DNA of 64,000 nucleotides from Anaerofustis stercorihominis (GTDB lineage Bacteria; Bacillota; Clostridia; Eubacteriales; Anaerofustaceae): NCBI RefSeq assembly GCF_024623185.1, contig NZ_JANJZK010000008.1, positions 1 to 64,000 of the forward strand, read 5' to 3'. Shown piece by piece: positions 54,613 to 62,910 of this stretch (position 1 is its first letter; each line of letters starts with the position of its first letter). The notes under the pieces were generated by a model. It saw only the letters and a program-made list of their open reading frames with translations, ran no database searches and was not told where the DNA came from. The position numbers and the translations under genes were made by a program.

Positions 54613-55287
54613 ATGAAAAGATTGTGTTTAGATAAAAATCAGGTATATAGCGGGGAACTGATATTGGTAAATGGGGATAATCCTATTAAAAAAATGATAT
54701 CTAATAAAAATATAAGTTTAGTAGATAAAAAAAGTAATGTTTATTTAAATAAAACTGTCGATTATATGTTAAAAGAATTGCTATTCGAAATTGGCAGCAG
54801 AGATGAGATCGTATATGTAAGCGGATATAGGACACTTGGGGAACAAATAAAAATATATAATGATTCTATTGTTAAAAATGGTGAGTTTTTTACTGATAAA
54901 TATGTTGCTCTTCCAAATCATAGTGAACATCAAACCGGGTTAGCTATTGATTTGGCGAAAAATGATGTAAATATTGATTTTATCCGACCCGATTTTCCAC
55001 TTGACGGAATATATAAAGAGTTCAGAGAAAAAGCTCCCCATTATGGTTTTATAGAAAGATACTTAAAAGATAAAGAAAATATAACAAAAATATCAGCGGA
55101 ACCTTGGCACTTTAGATATGTAGGCTTTCCTCATTCTGAGATAATCTCCCGAAATAACTTTGTTTTGGAAGAATATATAGAATATATAAAGGATTTTAAA
55201 TATAGCAAAAAGCCGCTTACTGTTAAAGATAAAAATTTAAATATTGAAATATCATATATATGCTGTGAAAATGAAAAAATTGGGTAG
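54613..55287 (+). CDS. vanXY: VanXY-type D,D-peptidase, 3' end frameshifted
   Basis: VanXY removes D-Ala-D-Ala dipeptides and terminal D-Ala, clearing normal precursors. The 224-residue M15B-type protein keeps the zinc and catalytic motifs HSEHQTGLAIDLA and SAEPWHFRYVG, with VSGYRTLGEQIKIYND upstream. It starts two bases after the vanG stop. The frame stops at 55287, but an adjacent frame continues to TGA at 55364 with family-like sequence (WVDIPDNAPYVVSGNNVDGY, then ILTLWRT). One extra A in the A6 run at 55274-55279 would restore a protein of about 250 residues ending one base before the vanT start. The truncated form may still act, since both catalytic motifs are upstream. Confidence 0.85.
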   Translation: MKRLCLDKNQVYSGELILVNGDNPIKKMISNKNISLVDKKSNVYLNKTVDYMLKELLFEIGSRDEIVYVSGYRTLGEQIKIYNDSIVKNGEFFTDKYVALPNHSEHQTGLAIDLAKNDVNIDFIRPDFPLDGIYKEFREKAPHYGFIERYLKDKENITKISAEPWHFRYVGFPHSEIISRNNFVLEEYIEYIKDFKYSKKPLTVKDKNLNIEISYICCENEKIG

Positions 55288-55365
55288 ACATTCCGGATAA
55301 TGCTCCATATGTTGTTTCAGGAAATAATGTAGACGGTTATATATTGACGTTATGGAGGACTTGAC

Positions 55366-56385
55366 ATGAAAGTCTTTAAATATAATGGTATAGATTATTT
55401 TAGAATGATAGCCGCATTTTTAATCATTGCCATACACATAGGACCTCTTAGCAGTATAAATATTACATTGGATTTTGGTTTTACATATGTTTTATGCAGG
55501 ATAGCTGTTCCTTTCTTTTTGATGACTACGGGATACTTTGTTTTGTATCCCGTAGTCATCAATAATGATGATACCTTAAATTTATTTAAATTTTTGAAGA
55601 AGACATTATTTTTATATCTTATTGCCATAATAATATATCTTCCGATCAATATTTATGCGGGAGAATTTTATTCGAATATTGGTATTATAGGTATTATAAG
55701 AATAATATTTTTAGACGGTACATTTTATCATTTATGGTATCTTCCGGCTGTAATCGTGGGATGTATATTTGTATTTTTATTAAGTAAAAAGTTTAGTATC
55801 AAAAAGATATTCATTATTTCTTTATTGTTATATATATTTGGTTTAATGGGAGATAGTTATTACGGACTTATAAAGAATATTTATTTTATAAATGAATTTT
55901 ATGATGTTATTTTTAAATTGACTTCTTTTACACGAAACGGTATTTTTTATGCTCCGATATTTTTGATTATGGGGGTACTTATTAGAAAAATATCATTCAA
56001 AGCTGAAGCAAAAGAAGATATGATTTATTTTGTTATTTCAATGGTATGTATGCTTATTGAAGGTTTGATACTTCATCATTTTGATATCCAAAGACATACC
56101 AGTATGTATATATTTTTACTGCCTTCAATGTTTTTCTTCTTTCAAATTCTTTTGAGTATTAAAGGGGAACAAAATAAAGGTTTTAGAAATATTTCAATGT
56201 ATATTTATATAATCCACCCAATATTTATATTGGCTGTACGAATGGCTGTGAAAGTATTTGATTTTATGAGTATTTTTACTGAGAATTCTGTTTTAAATTA
56301 TATAACTGTCAGTATTTTATCTTATACATGTGCAGTATTAATAAATATTTTCTTTATTAAATATAAGGAGAATAAAAATGTATGA
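55366..56385 (+). CDS. vanT: VanT membrane domain as separate gene (acyltransferase-3 type)
   Basis: The 339-residue protein is an integral membrane protein with about ten hydrophobic segments and the acyltransferase-3 start YNGIDYFRMIAAFLIIAIHI. In characterised vanC/E/G clusters this domain is the N-terminal half of VanT, which takes up L-Ser for the racemase. Here it ends at TGA 56383-56385, and the racemase is a separate gene beginning eight bases inside it. GGAGG precedes the ATG, one base after the ancestral end of vanXY. Its length plus that of the racemase (339 + 373) roughly equals one fused VanT. Confidence 0.85.
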   Translation: MKVFKYNGIDYFRMIAAFLIIAIHIGPLSSINITLDFGFTYVLCRIAVPFFLMTTGYFVLYPVVINNDDTLNLFKFLKKTLFLYLIAIIIYLPINIYAGEFYSNIGIIGIIRIIFLDGTFYHLWYLPAVIVGCIFVFLLSKKFSIKKIFIISLLLYIFGLMGDSYYGLIKNIYFINEFYDVIFKLTSFTRNGIFYAPIFLIMGVLIRKISFKAEAKEDMIYFVISMVCMLIEGLILHHFDIQRHTSMYIFLLPSMFFFFQILLSIKGEQNKGFRNISMYIYIIHPIFILAVRMAVKVFDFMSIFTENSVLNYITVSILSYTCAVLINIFFIKYKENKNV

Positions 56386-57499
56386 TAAAGGCAGGGCTTG
56401 GATAGAACTGGATATAGATAATTTGAAACATAATGTGAATGAGTTTAAAAGAGTACTGCCTAAGGGATGTGAATTAATGCCTGCAGTAAAAGCTAATGCT
56501 TACGGACATGGTGATGTAGAAATTGCGAAAGCTTTAAATGAAATGGGTGTTTTATATTTTTGTGTGGCAACGGTATTTGAAGGTATAAAGCTTAGAAAAT
56601 CAGGGATAAGGGGAGAAATACTTATACTGGGGTACACTCATTTAAAAAATATATACTTAATCAAAGATTACGACTTGACTCAAACAATAATTAATTATGA
56701 GTATGCAAGTTTAATAAATGAATGTGGTTTAAATATAAAGGTTCATATAAAAATAGATACGGGAATGCATAGGCTGGGAGAACATTTTGAAAATATAACA
56801 AAAATAATAAGGATATTGAGTTTTAAAAATATAGATGTCAATGGGGTATTTAGTCATTTATGTGTAAGTGACAGTTTGGATAAAAATGATATAGAGTTTA
56901 CAAAACTTCAAATAAATCATTTTAATAATATAGTAAAAGTACTAAAAGAAAACGGTTATTTAAATTTAAAATTTCATCTTCAGGGAAGTTATGGAGTTCT
57001 CAATTACCCCGATTTAAAATATGATTACGTTAGAGTAGGTATCGCACTTTATGGTGTATTAAGCAATAAAAATGATATAACTGTGCTTGATTTAACATTA
57101 AAACCCGTTTTGTCATTAAAGGCGAGGGTAGAGGTAGTAAGGACGCTTTTAAAAGATGAAGCTATAGGTTACGGACTGGATTTTAAAGCGAAGAAAAAAA
57201 GTAAGATAGCTGTTGTATCCATTGGGTATGCCGATGGTATTTCAAGAAGGCTATCAAATAAAAAGGGAAGTGTATTGATAAAAGGTATTAAAGTTCCCAT
57301 AATCGCAAGGATATGTATGGACCAATTATTTATAGATGTCACAAACGTTGAAGATGTAAAAAGAGATGACGAAGTCATATTTATAGGAAAATCAGGGAAT
57401 AGGGAAATCAGCGTAGCGGATATGGCTTGTAGCATTGATACTATAACCAATGAAGTACTAAGCAGGCTGGGTGAAAGGCTTGAGAGGGTATATAAATAA
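56378..57499 (+). CDS. vanT: VanT-type serine/alanine racemase as separate gene
   Basis: This PLP racemase of 373 residues converts L-Ser (or L-Ala) to the D form. It has the alanine-racemase N-terminus RAWIELDIDNLKHNVNEF, the PLP lysine in LMPAVKANAYGHGDVEIA (about residue 37), the HLQGSYGVLNYPDLKYDYVR block and the second-subunit tyrosine in AIGYGLDFKAKKKS. In known VanT proteins this domain is fused behind the membrane half. Here it is a separate gene in another frame, with its own AAGGAG site (56364-56369) eight bases before ATG and an ATGTATGA overlap with the membrane gene, so the two are translationally coupled. Serine specificity is inferred from the cluster. Confidence 0.88.
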   Translation: MYDKGRAWIELDIDNLKHNVNEFKRVLPKGCELMPAVKANAYGHGDVEIAKALNEMGVLYFCVATVFEGIKLRKSGIRGEILILGYTHLKNIYLIKDYDLTQTIINYEYASLINECGLNIKVHIKIDTGMHRLGEHFENITKIIRILSFKNIDVNGVFSHLCVSDSLDKNDIEFTKLQINHFNNIVKVLKENGYLNLKFHLQGSYGVLNYPDLKYDYVRVGIALYGVLSNKNDITVLDLTLKPVLSLKARVEVVRTLLKDEAIGYGLDFKAKKKSKIAVVSIGYADGISRRLSNKKGSVLIKGIKVPIIARICMDQLFIDVTNVEDVKRDDEVIFIGKSGNREISVADMACSIDTITNEVLSRLGERLERVYK

Positions 57500-57622
57500 T
57501 GATTATGGTTTATTTATTTCACTCAATTTGTACTAAAAATCAATATTAAATGTATAAAAATAAGCATAATGGTGCTATAATGTATAGAAAATGTATATTT
57601 TTATAATTAAAGAGGTATTGAT

Positions 57623-58450
57623 ATGAGTGAATGTTCACATGATTGTTCAACATGTTCTGCTAATTGTTCTTCAAGAGAACAAACGAAAGAAGACTTTTTA
57701 GTAAAACCACATAAAAAAAGTAATATAAAAAAAGTAATAGGAGTCGTAAGCGGTAAAGGGGGAGTAGGTAAATCTCTCGTTACTTCGCTTTTGGCTTCCA
57801 AGATGAAAAAGGAAGGTTATAATGTCGGTATTTTAGATGCCGATATAACCGGACCTTCCATACCAAAGATATTTGGAGTGAGCGGAAATGTATATGCGAC
57901 TGAAGAGGGCGCTTATCCAAAAAGCAGTAAAGGCGGAGTAGATATAATGTCTATAAACCTTCTCTTGGATGATGATACAAAGCCTGTCGTATGGCGTGGT
58001 CCCGTTATTGCAGGAGCTGTAGGTCAGTTTTGGACAGATATTATTTGGGAAGATATAGATTATATGTTTGTGGATATGCCTCCCGGAACAGGTGATGTTC
58101 CTCTTACCGTTTTTCAAACGCTTCCTGTTGACGGGATAGTAATAGTTGCATCTCCTCAGGAGCTTGTTTCCATGATAGTGGAAAAGGCTGTTCATATGGC
58201 AAATATGATGAATGTAAAAGTTTTGGGTTTGGTTGAGAATATGAGCTATATTGAATGTCCGGACTGCGGTAAAAAGATAAATGTTTTCGGTGAGAGTCAT
58301 GTAGATGAAATAGCTGAAAAGTATAATTTAGATGTTCTTGCAAATATTCCTATAGACCCGGAAATAGCTGAAAAATGCGACAAGGGCGAAATCGAAGATT
58401 TGAATAAAAATTATGTAGATAAAGCTGTAGAAAAGTTAAAGGAACTGTAG
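57623..58450 (+). CDS. Mrp/ApbC-type iron-sulfur cluster carrier
   Basis: Mrp/NBP35 P-loop ATPases assemble and deliver [4Fe-4S] clusters. The 275-residue protein has an N-terminal four-cysteine stretch CSHDCSTCSANC as in NBP35-like forms, then the deviant Walker A VVSGKGGVGKSLVTSLLAS (about residue 40), DADITGPSIPKIFG, MPPGTGDVPLTVFQTLPVDG and the cluster-bridging CxxC in IECPDCGKKI (about residue 213). A TATAAT box and an AGAGG site precede the ATG. A Dabb-domain gene follows ten bases after the stop. Confidence 0.95.
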   Translation: MSECSHDCSTCSANCSSREQTKEDFLVKPHKKSNIKKVIGVVSGKGGVGKSLVTSLLASKMKKEGYNVGILDADITGPSIPKIFGVSGNVYATEEGAYPKSSKGGVDIMSINLLLDDDTKPVVWRGPVIAGAVGQFWTDIIWEDIDYMFVDMPPGTGDVPLTVFQTLPVDGIVIVASPQELVSMIVEKAVHMANMMNVKVLGLVENMSYIECPDCGKKINVFGESHVDEIAEKYNLDVLANIPIDPEIAEKCDKGEIEDLNKNYVDKAVEKLKEL

Positions 58451-58460
58451 GAGGATATAT

Positions 58461-58754
58461 ATGATAAAACATATCGTTTGTTTTAAATTAAAAGACAATA
58501 GCGAGAAATCATGTAAGATGGCTAAGGAAACGCTGATGTCTATGAAAGGTCATGTGGATATGATCAAGGATATCAATGTGGGCATAGATTTCCTTCATTC
58601 CGACAGGTCTTATGATATTATTTTGGAAGTTGTTTTGGATAATGAAGAAGCTCTTGATGCTTATCAAAATGACCCATATCATGTTGATGTAGTAAAGACT
58701 TATATGCATAAAGTAAGAGAAACCAGTGTTTCGGTGGATTATGTAATAGATTAA
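58461..58754 (+). CDS. Dabb (stress-responsive alpha/beta barrel) protein
   Basis: The 97-residue protein has the ferredoxin-like Dabb pattern: MIKHIVCFKLKDNSEKSC at the start and YDIILEVVLDNEEALDAYQN, with DPYHVDVVKTYMHKV near the end. Such proteins form dimers that bind small ligands or act in stress responses; no substrate can be named. GGAGGA precedes the ATG ten bases after mrp, so they are co-transcribed. A terminator follows. Confidence 0.88.
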   Translation: MIKHIVCFKLKDNSEKSCKMAKETLMSMKGHVDMIKDINVGIDFLHSDRSYDIILEVVLDNEEALDAYQNDPYHVDVVKTYMHKVRETSVSVDYVID

Positions 58755-58758
58755 TATT

Positions 58759-58787
58759 AAAGGGACCTATAAAGGTTCCTTTTTTTA
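58759..58787 (+). terminator. Intrinsic terminator after the Dabb gene
   Basis: AAAGGGACC pairs with GGTTCCTTT around a short loop, followed by T's. Confidence 0.85.
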
Positions 58788-58849
58788 TAATATAAATTTA
58801 TATATTATTTTATAGATAAGTATGTGTATAATATAGAAAGGAGGAGCTT

Positions 58850-59551
58850 ATGAACAAAACAGAAGAATTCCTGCAGCTTTATAAACGATTGGAGCAGACT
58901 GCTGTGGTTGAATATAATTTTCCTAAAGACGGGAAGAGTATAAGCAGGCTTATCAATTTAAAATGTTATAAACATATCAGAAGGGAGCTTGAATACTGTA
59001 AGGAAATAAGAAATATACTTCAGCATAATCCCAAAGTAAATGATGAATATGCAATTGAGCCCAGTAATTCCATGATAGAGCTTTTAATGAATGTCTTAAA
59101 GCAAATAGAAACTCCAAAGAAAGCTATAGAGTTTGCTGTTGGTTATAATGATATTATAAAAGCTTATATAGGAGATAATGTACTTGATTTTATGAATAAA
59201 ATGGATAGTAAAAAAATCAGCCATATCCCTATAATGAATGAGAATGGGATAGTTAGAGGAGTATTTGGGGAAAACACGGTTTTTCAGTGTGTACTTGATG
59301 AGGGTATAGATGAAATAAATGATAAAACCAGATTTTTTCATATAAAAAGATATTTATCACTTGATAATCCAATACTCGAAAAGTTTCTTTTTGTACATAA
59401 AAATACTTTAATGATAGAAATAGAAGATATGCTATATAATGCATATAAGAGAAATGACAAAATAGGGGTAATTTTTATTACGGAAAATGGTAAAGAAAAT
59501 GAAAGATTAATTGGTCTTATTACTCCGTATGATGTAATAGGATATAAATAA
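58850..59551 (+). CDS. CBS-domain protein
   Basis: The 233-residue soluble protein begins with an unrecognised helical domain of about 100 residues (TEEFLQLYKRLEQTAVVEYN). A CBS-pair-like region follows, with ISHIPIMNENGIVRGVFGEN and IGVIFITENGKENERLIGLI, then TPYDVIGYK. CBS domains sense adenine nucleotides. Similar proteins are found singly in many Firmicutes and no specific role can be stated. GGAGG precedes the ATG. The TRIC-family membrane gene follows eight bases later, so they form an operon. Confidence 0.8.
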   Translation: MNKTEEFLQLYKRLEQTAVVEYNFPKDGKSISRLINLKCYKHIRRELEYCKEIRNILQHNPKVNDEYAIEPSNSMIELLMNVLKQIETPKKAIEFAVGYNDIIKAYIGDNVLDFMNKMDSKKISHIPIMNENGIVRGVFGENTVFQCVLDEGIDEINDKTRFFHIKRYLSLDNPILEKFLFVHKNTLMIEIEDMLYNAYKRNDKIGVIFITENGKENERLIGLITPYDVIGYK

Positions 59552-59559
59552 GGAGAATT

Positions 59560-60213
59560 ATGAATTTTATTTTTACAGAACAGTTTATAAATATATGTGA
59601 AATTATTGGAATAATAGCTTTTGCAATATCGGGAGCAATGGTTGCTATAGAAAAGGATCTGGACGTATTCGGTGTTGTCGTTTTAGGTGTTACGACCGCA
59701 CTTGGCGGAGGGATAATAAGGGACATAATACTCGGTATGTTGCCTCCTAATATGTTTACAAATGGGACATATGCGGCTCTTGCTGCCGTCTCGGCATTAG
59801 TTGTATTTATATTTTCTTATTATAATTATAAATTTATTGAAGATCATATAAGTTTATTTAATAATGCTCTTAATGTGTTTGATGCCATCGGGCTTGGTGT
59901 ATTTGTGATACTGGGTATGAACTCGGCTATATTTGCCGGATTTACCTATAATAATTTTCTTCTTGTTTTTGTAGGTGTAATTACGGGGATCGGGGGAGGA
60001 ATGCTTAGGGATATAATGGTTTCGGATATACCCTTTGTTCTCAGAAAAAGGATTTATGCTCTTGCCTGCATAGTAGGCGGAGGACTTTATTTGGTAATGC
60101 TTAAAAATAATGTGAATTCTGATATATCTGTTCTTATAGGTATTTTCTCTATTATATTTATAAGGCTTCTTTCAAGAAAATATAAATGGTCTCTTCCAAA
60201 GGTAAAAAAATAA
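59560..60213 (+). CDS. TRIC-type cation channel family (UPF0126) membrane protein
   Basis: The 217-residue protein has seven predicted membrane helices in two repeated halves, each with a glycine-rich motif: VTTALGGGIIRDIILG in the first and ITGIGGGMLRDIMVS in the second. These are the signatures of bacterial TRIC channels, which conduct potassium and other small cations or solutes. AAGGAG precedes the ATG. It is the second gene of a pair with the CBS protein and is followed by a bidirectional terminator. Confidence 0.92.
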   Translation: MNFIFTEQFINICEIIGIIAFAISGAMVAIEKDLDVFGVVVLGVTTALGGGIIRDIILGMLPPNMFTNGTYAALAAVSALVVFIFSYYNYKFIEDHISLFNNALNVFDAIGLGVFVILGMNSAIFAGFTYNNFLLVFVGVITGIGGGMLRDIMVSDIPFVLRKRIYALACIVGGGLYLVMLKNNVNSDISVLIGIFSIIFIRLLSRKYKWSLPKVKK

Positions 60214-60231
60214 TGTGTATTAATTTTCATA

Positions 60232-60263
60232 AAAAAATGCAGTTAATTTAACTGCATTTTTTA
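60232..60263. terminator. Bidirectional terminator, TRIC/YehR-type genes
   Basis: AAAAAATGCAGTT pairs with AACTGCATTTTTT around a short loop, between two convergent genes. Confidence 0.9.
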
Positions 60264-60268
60264 ATATA

Positions 60269-60724
60269 TTATTTTTCTAATGTCCAGCCTGCTTTTTGTA
60301 AACTTTCTTTGGTTTTATCCAATGATAATTTCTTTACATCACCGCTTGAACCTGTTACAGGCAGTAATCCCTTTGATATTACTGTTTTTAATGTTTCTTC
60401 ATCTGTTGGTATAATAATCGTTTCTACAATCTTATCTCCGTTTTCTTCTGCCTTATATGTAATACCCTTAATATTTTTATAAGTCTCTTTTGATTCTTCG
60501 ACTACTTTTTTTAACTGTTTGATTTGGCTGCTACTGAAATTTTTTGTATTTATTGTAGATGTTTGAGTTAATTTTGTGATTGTATCACCTTCTGCATCTG
60601 CAACCATTTTTACTTCTACACCATTTGAATTTAAATTAAATGTTGCTGATTGTGGTTCTGCACCGCATCCGGTCATCATAAATACAAGACCTAATGCCAG
60701 TACTACTTTTAGAAATTTTTTCAT
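60269..60724 (-). CDS. YehR-like DUF1307 lipoprotein
   Basis: The 151-residue product has a type II signal peptide with lipobox MTGC (Cys about residue 20). The mature part matches the YehR/DUF1307 pattern: TFNLNSNGVEVKMVADAEGD, DTITKLTQTSTINTKNFS and a region ending GLLPVTGSSGDVKKLSLDKT. These small lipoproteins are widespread in Firmicutes and their role is unknown. A decayed second copy lies directly upstream at 60884-61253. Confidence 0.85.
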   Translation of the reverse strand: MKKFLKVVLALGLVFMMTGCGAEPQSATFNLNSNGVEVKMVADAEGDTITKLTQTSTINTKNFSSSQIKQLKKVVEESKETYKNIKGITYKAEENGDKIVETIIIPTDEETLKTVISKGLLPVTGSSGDVKKLSLDKTKESLQKAGWTLEK

Positions 60725-60883
60725 TTTTTCGTTCTCCCTATTTTATTATTTCTTATTAATTAAATCGTAATATATAGTATGAAATTTGTCAATTTATTTT
60801 TTAATATGTTATTTTAAATTTCTATATATCTTTATGTAAACTTTATTTTGTTTGATTAAATAATCATTTTGTTATATTAACAC

Positions 60884-61253
60884 TTGTGCCGGTAATTGGC
60901 AGTAATTTCGTCGATATTGCTTGCCTTATATTTCTTGATTAGTTAGGCTAGTAATTTTTTAACGTATTTAATTTACTTTTTTCTAATTTTTATTTTACAC
61001 TTTTAATATTTTTATAAGTTTTTTTGATTACTTTATTTAGTTGATTAAGCTGATATGTAATATATTGCTTAGTGTTTACCTTAAAAGTATGAACGATTTT
61101 TGTTATTTAATCCTCTTCTGTTTCGATAAACAATTTTACATCCGCACCGTTTGAATTTAAAGTAAATGTTATAGATTGTAATTCTCCACCGCATCGAGTC
61201 GTAATAAATACAAGACCTGATACTTACATAATAATTTTATAAGTTTTTTATGA
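60884..61253 (-). pseudogene. Decayed tandem copy of the YehR-like lipoprotein gene
   Basis: The minus strand aligns along its whole length with the intact gene at 60269-60724. Shared blocks include the region ending GGCAGTAAT near 60900, TTAATATTTTTATAAGT near 61010, CACCATTTGAATTTAAA-like DNA near 61150, and CACCGCATC followed by ATAAATACAAGACCT near 61190-61215, which covers the lipobox and signal peptide. Many stops and indels interrupt it, and the start codon is lost (near 61252). It is an old tandem duplication in advanced decay. Confidence 0.7.
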
Positions 61254-61583
61254 TTTATTTCCTTATTTAATAATTTAATTGTAAGAATAATATATCAAAT
61301 ATTTTATACTTATTTATTTTGCTGTTATAAAAGATAAAAATAGTGTCATAAAATGTAATACATATTGAAATATTTATGTAAATACTTCTTAAAATAAGAT
61401 AGTGATTTAAGATATTTATTTTAAAATAAGGTATGGAATTTGTTGATTTATACGGAAATTTATTAATAAAATAAAAATAAATCATTAAAGTAAACTATTA
61501 GTTGATTTTATTAACTGAAATTAACTTTAAATCCATTGTTTATATTTTCTTTACAAATATAATAATATTAAGAGGTGAATAAA
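61254..61583. other. AT-rich spacer upstream of the XRE operon
   Basis: No gene is supported; a minus-strand frame here is hydrophobic low-complexity translation of AT-rich DNA. It should hold the XRE promoter, but no box stands out clearly. Confidence 0.4.
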
Positions 61584-62699
61584 ATGAAAGAAATAAATAT
61601 TTCAAATATATTGATTAGAAAACGGAGAGAAAAGAAGCTAACGCAGGAAGATGTTGCAAATTATATGGGAGTTTCCAAGGCTTCGGTTTCTAAATGGGAA
61701 ACCGGAGGAAGCTATCCGGATATAGAATTCCTTCCCAAACTTGCTACATTTTATAACATTTCTTTGGATGAATTACTTGGCTATAATCCTAATCTCACAA
61801 AAGAAGAGATAAGAAAGATTTACCATAGTTTAGCTGAGGACTTTGCAAAAAATGATTTTAATACTGTCTTTAATAAATGTGATGAAATAATAAAAGAATA
61901 CTATTCATGTTTTCCTTTACTGCTTCAAATGGTACTTTTATTAATAAATCATTATACATTAGCCGGCAGTGAAGAAAAATCTCAAAAAGTAATCAATACT
62001 ATTTTAGATTTATTGAAAAGAATAAAAAGTGAATGTGAAGATATTTCTATAGTAAAACAAAGTGTTATTTTGGAAGCGAATATATATTTAATGACCGGAA
62101 AACCCGAACAAGTTATAGAACTTTTAGGAGAAGATATTGTTCCCACAGCTAACAGTGATTCCCTTATATCAAGAGCTTATGAGCTTATGGGAAATTATGA
62201 TAAGGCAAAAGAAATCACACAAATAACAGTATTTCAAAATTTGATGGACTTGGTTGGGAATATGCTGGTATACCTTTCTTTAAATAATGATAATAAAGAA
62301 GTTTTCGAAGAAACATTAGAAAGGCTTGAAAAATTAAACGAGGCATATCATATAAATCGCTTAAATCCAAATTCTATGATACAAGTTTACTATGCTGCTG
62401 CAAAATTATATATGGGTTTTGATGACCCTGACAAAGCAATTAAAATAATCAGAAAATATAAAGATGTAGCTGTAAAAGATTTCTTCCCTTGTACGTTACA
62501 TGGAGATGATTATTTTAACATGATTGACGCTTGGTTTAAAGATTTCGATTTGGGGGAAAATGCTCCGAGAAGTGAAAAAGCTATTAAAGACGATTTAGTA
62601 AATGTAATTGACATGGATTCTGATTTTGAAAGGCTAAAAGAAAAAAAAGAATTTCAAAATATAGTTAATGAACTAAAAATAAATTTAGGAGATAATTAA
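61584..62699 (+). CDS. XRE-family regulator with TPR-like sensor domain
   Basis: The 371-residue protein has an N-terminal helix-turn-helix (NILIRKRREKKLTQEDVANY, MGVSKASVSKWETGGSYPD) and about 290 residues of helical TPR-like repeats (YELMGNYDKAKEITQITVFQ, KLYMGFDDPDKAIKIIRKYK). This layout is common in regulators that sit at the head of small ABC-exporter operons. The ATG at 61584 follows AGAGGTG; a GTG three codons earlier overlaps that site. The next three genes follow with one-base gaps or overlaps, so it is probably co-transcribed with them and may control them. Confidence 0.9.
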   Translation: MKEINISNILIRKRREKKLTQEDVANYMGVSKASVSKWETGGSYPDIEFLPKLATFYNISLDELLGYNPNLTKEEIRKIYHSLAEDFAKNDFNTVFNKCDEIIKEYYSCFPLLLQMVLLLINHYTLAGSEEKSQKVINTILDLLKRIKSECEDISIVKQSVILEANIYLMTGKPEQVIELLGEDIVPTANSDSLISRAYELMGNYDKAKEITQITVFQNLMDLVGNMLVYLSLNNDNKEVFEETLERLEKLNEAYHINRLNPNSMIQVYYAAAKLYMGFDDPDKAIKIIRKYKDVAVKDFFPCTLHGDDYFNMIDAWFKDFDLGENAPRSEKAIKDDLVNVIDMDSDFERLKEKKEFQNIVNELKINLGDN

Positions 62700-62700
62700 A

Positions 62701-62910
62701 ATGAATACAATCAGTAATATAGGCGAATATTTACCATTTTTGATCCCGATTATAATTATAGAATTGGTTCTTATGATAACGGCATTGGTGCATGTACTTA
62801 GACATGATAACTATAAAATTTTAAACAGACCTGTTTGGGTTATTATAGTATTATTTATTCAAATAATAGGTCCTGTGGTTTACTTTGTTTTTGGAAGAAG
62901 TGACGAATAG
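62701..62910 (+). CDS. PLDc_N-domain membrane protein (YxlE-like)
   Basis: The 69-residue protein has two membrane helices (PFLIPIIIIELVLMITALVH and VWVIIVLFIQIIGPVVYFVF) and the PLDc_N pattern with RPVWVIIVLFIQIIGPVVYF and FGRSDE at the end. This domain also starts cardiolipin synthases, but alone it occurs between regulator and ABC genes, as in Bacillus yxlE. It starts one base after the XRE stop and ends directly at the ABC start. Its role with the transporter is not known. Confidence 0.85.
   Translation: MNTISNIGEYLPFLIPIIIIELVLMITALVHVLRHDNYKILNRPVWVIIVLFIQIIGPVVYFVFGRSDE

Noticed and set aside
61267-61485. Minus-strand open frame upstream of the XRE gene
   Set aside because: Low-complexity Ile/Tyr/Asn translation, no ribosome binding site and no recognisable pattern.
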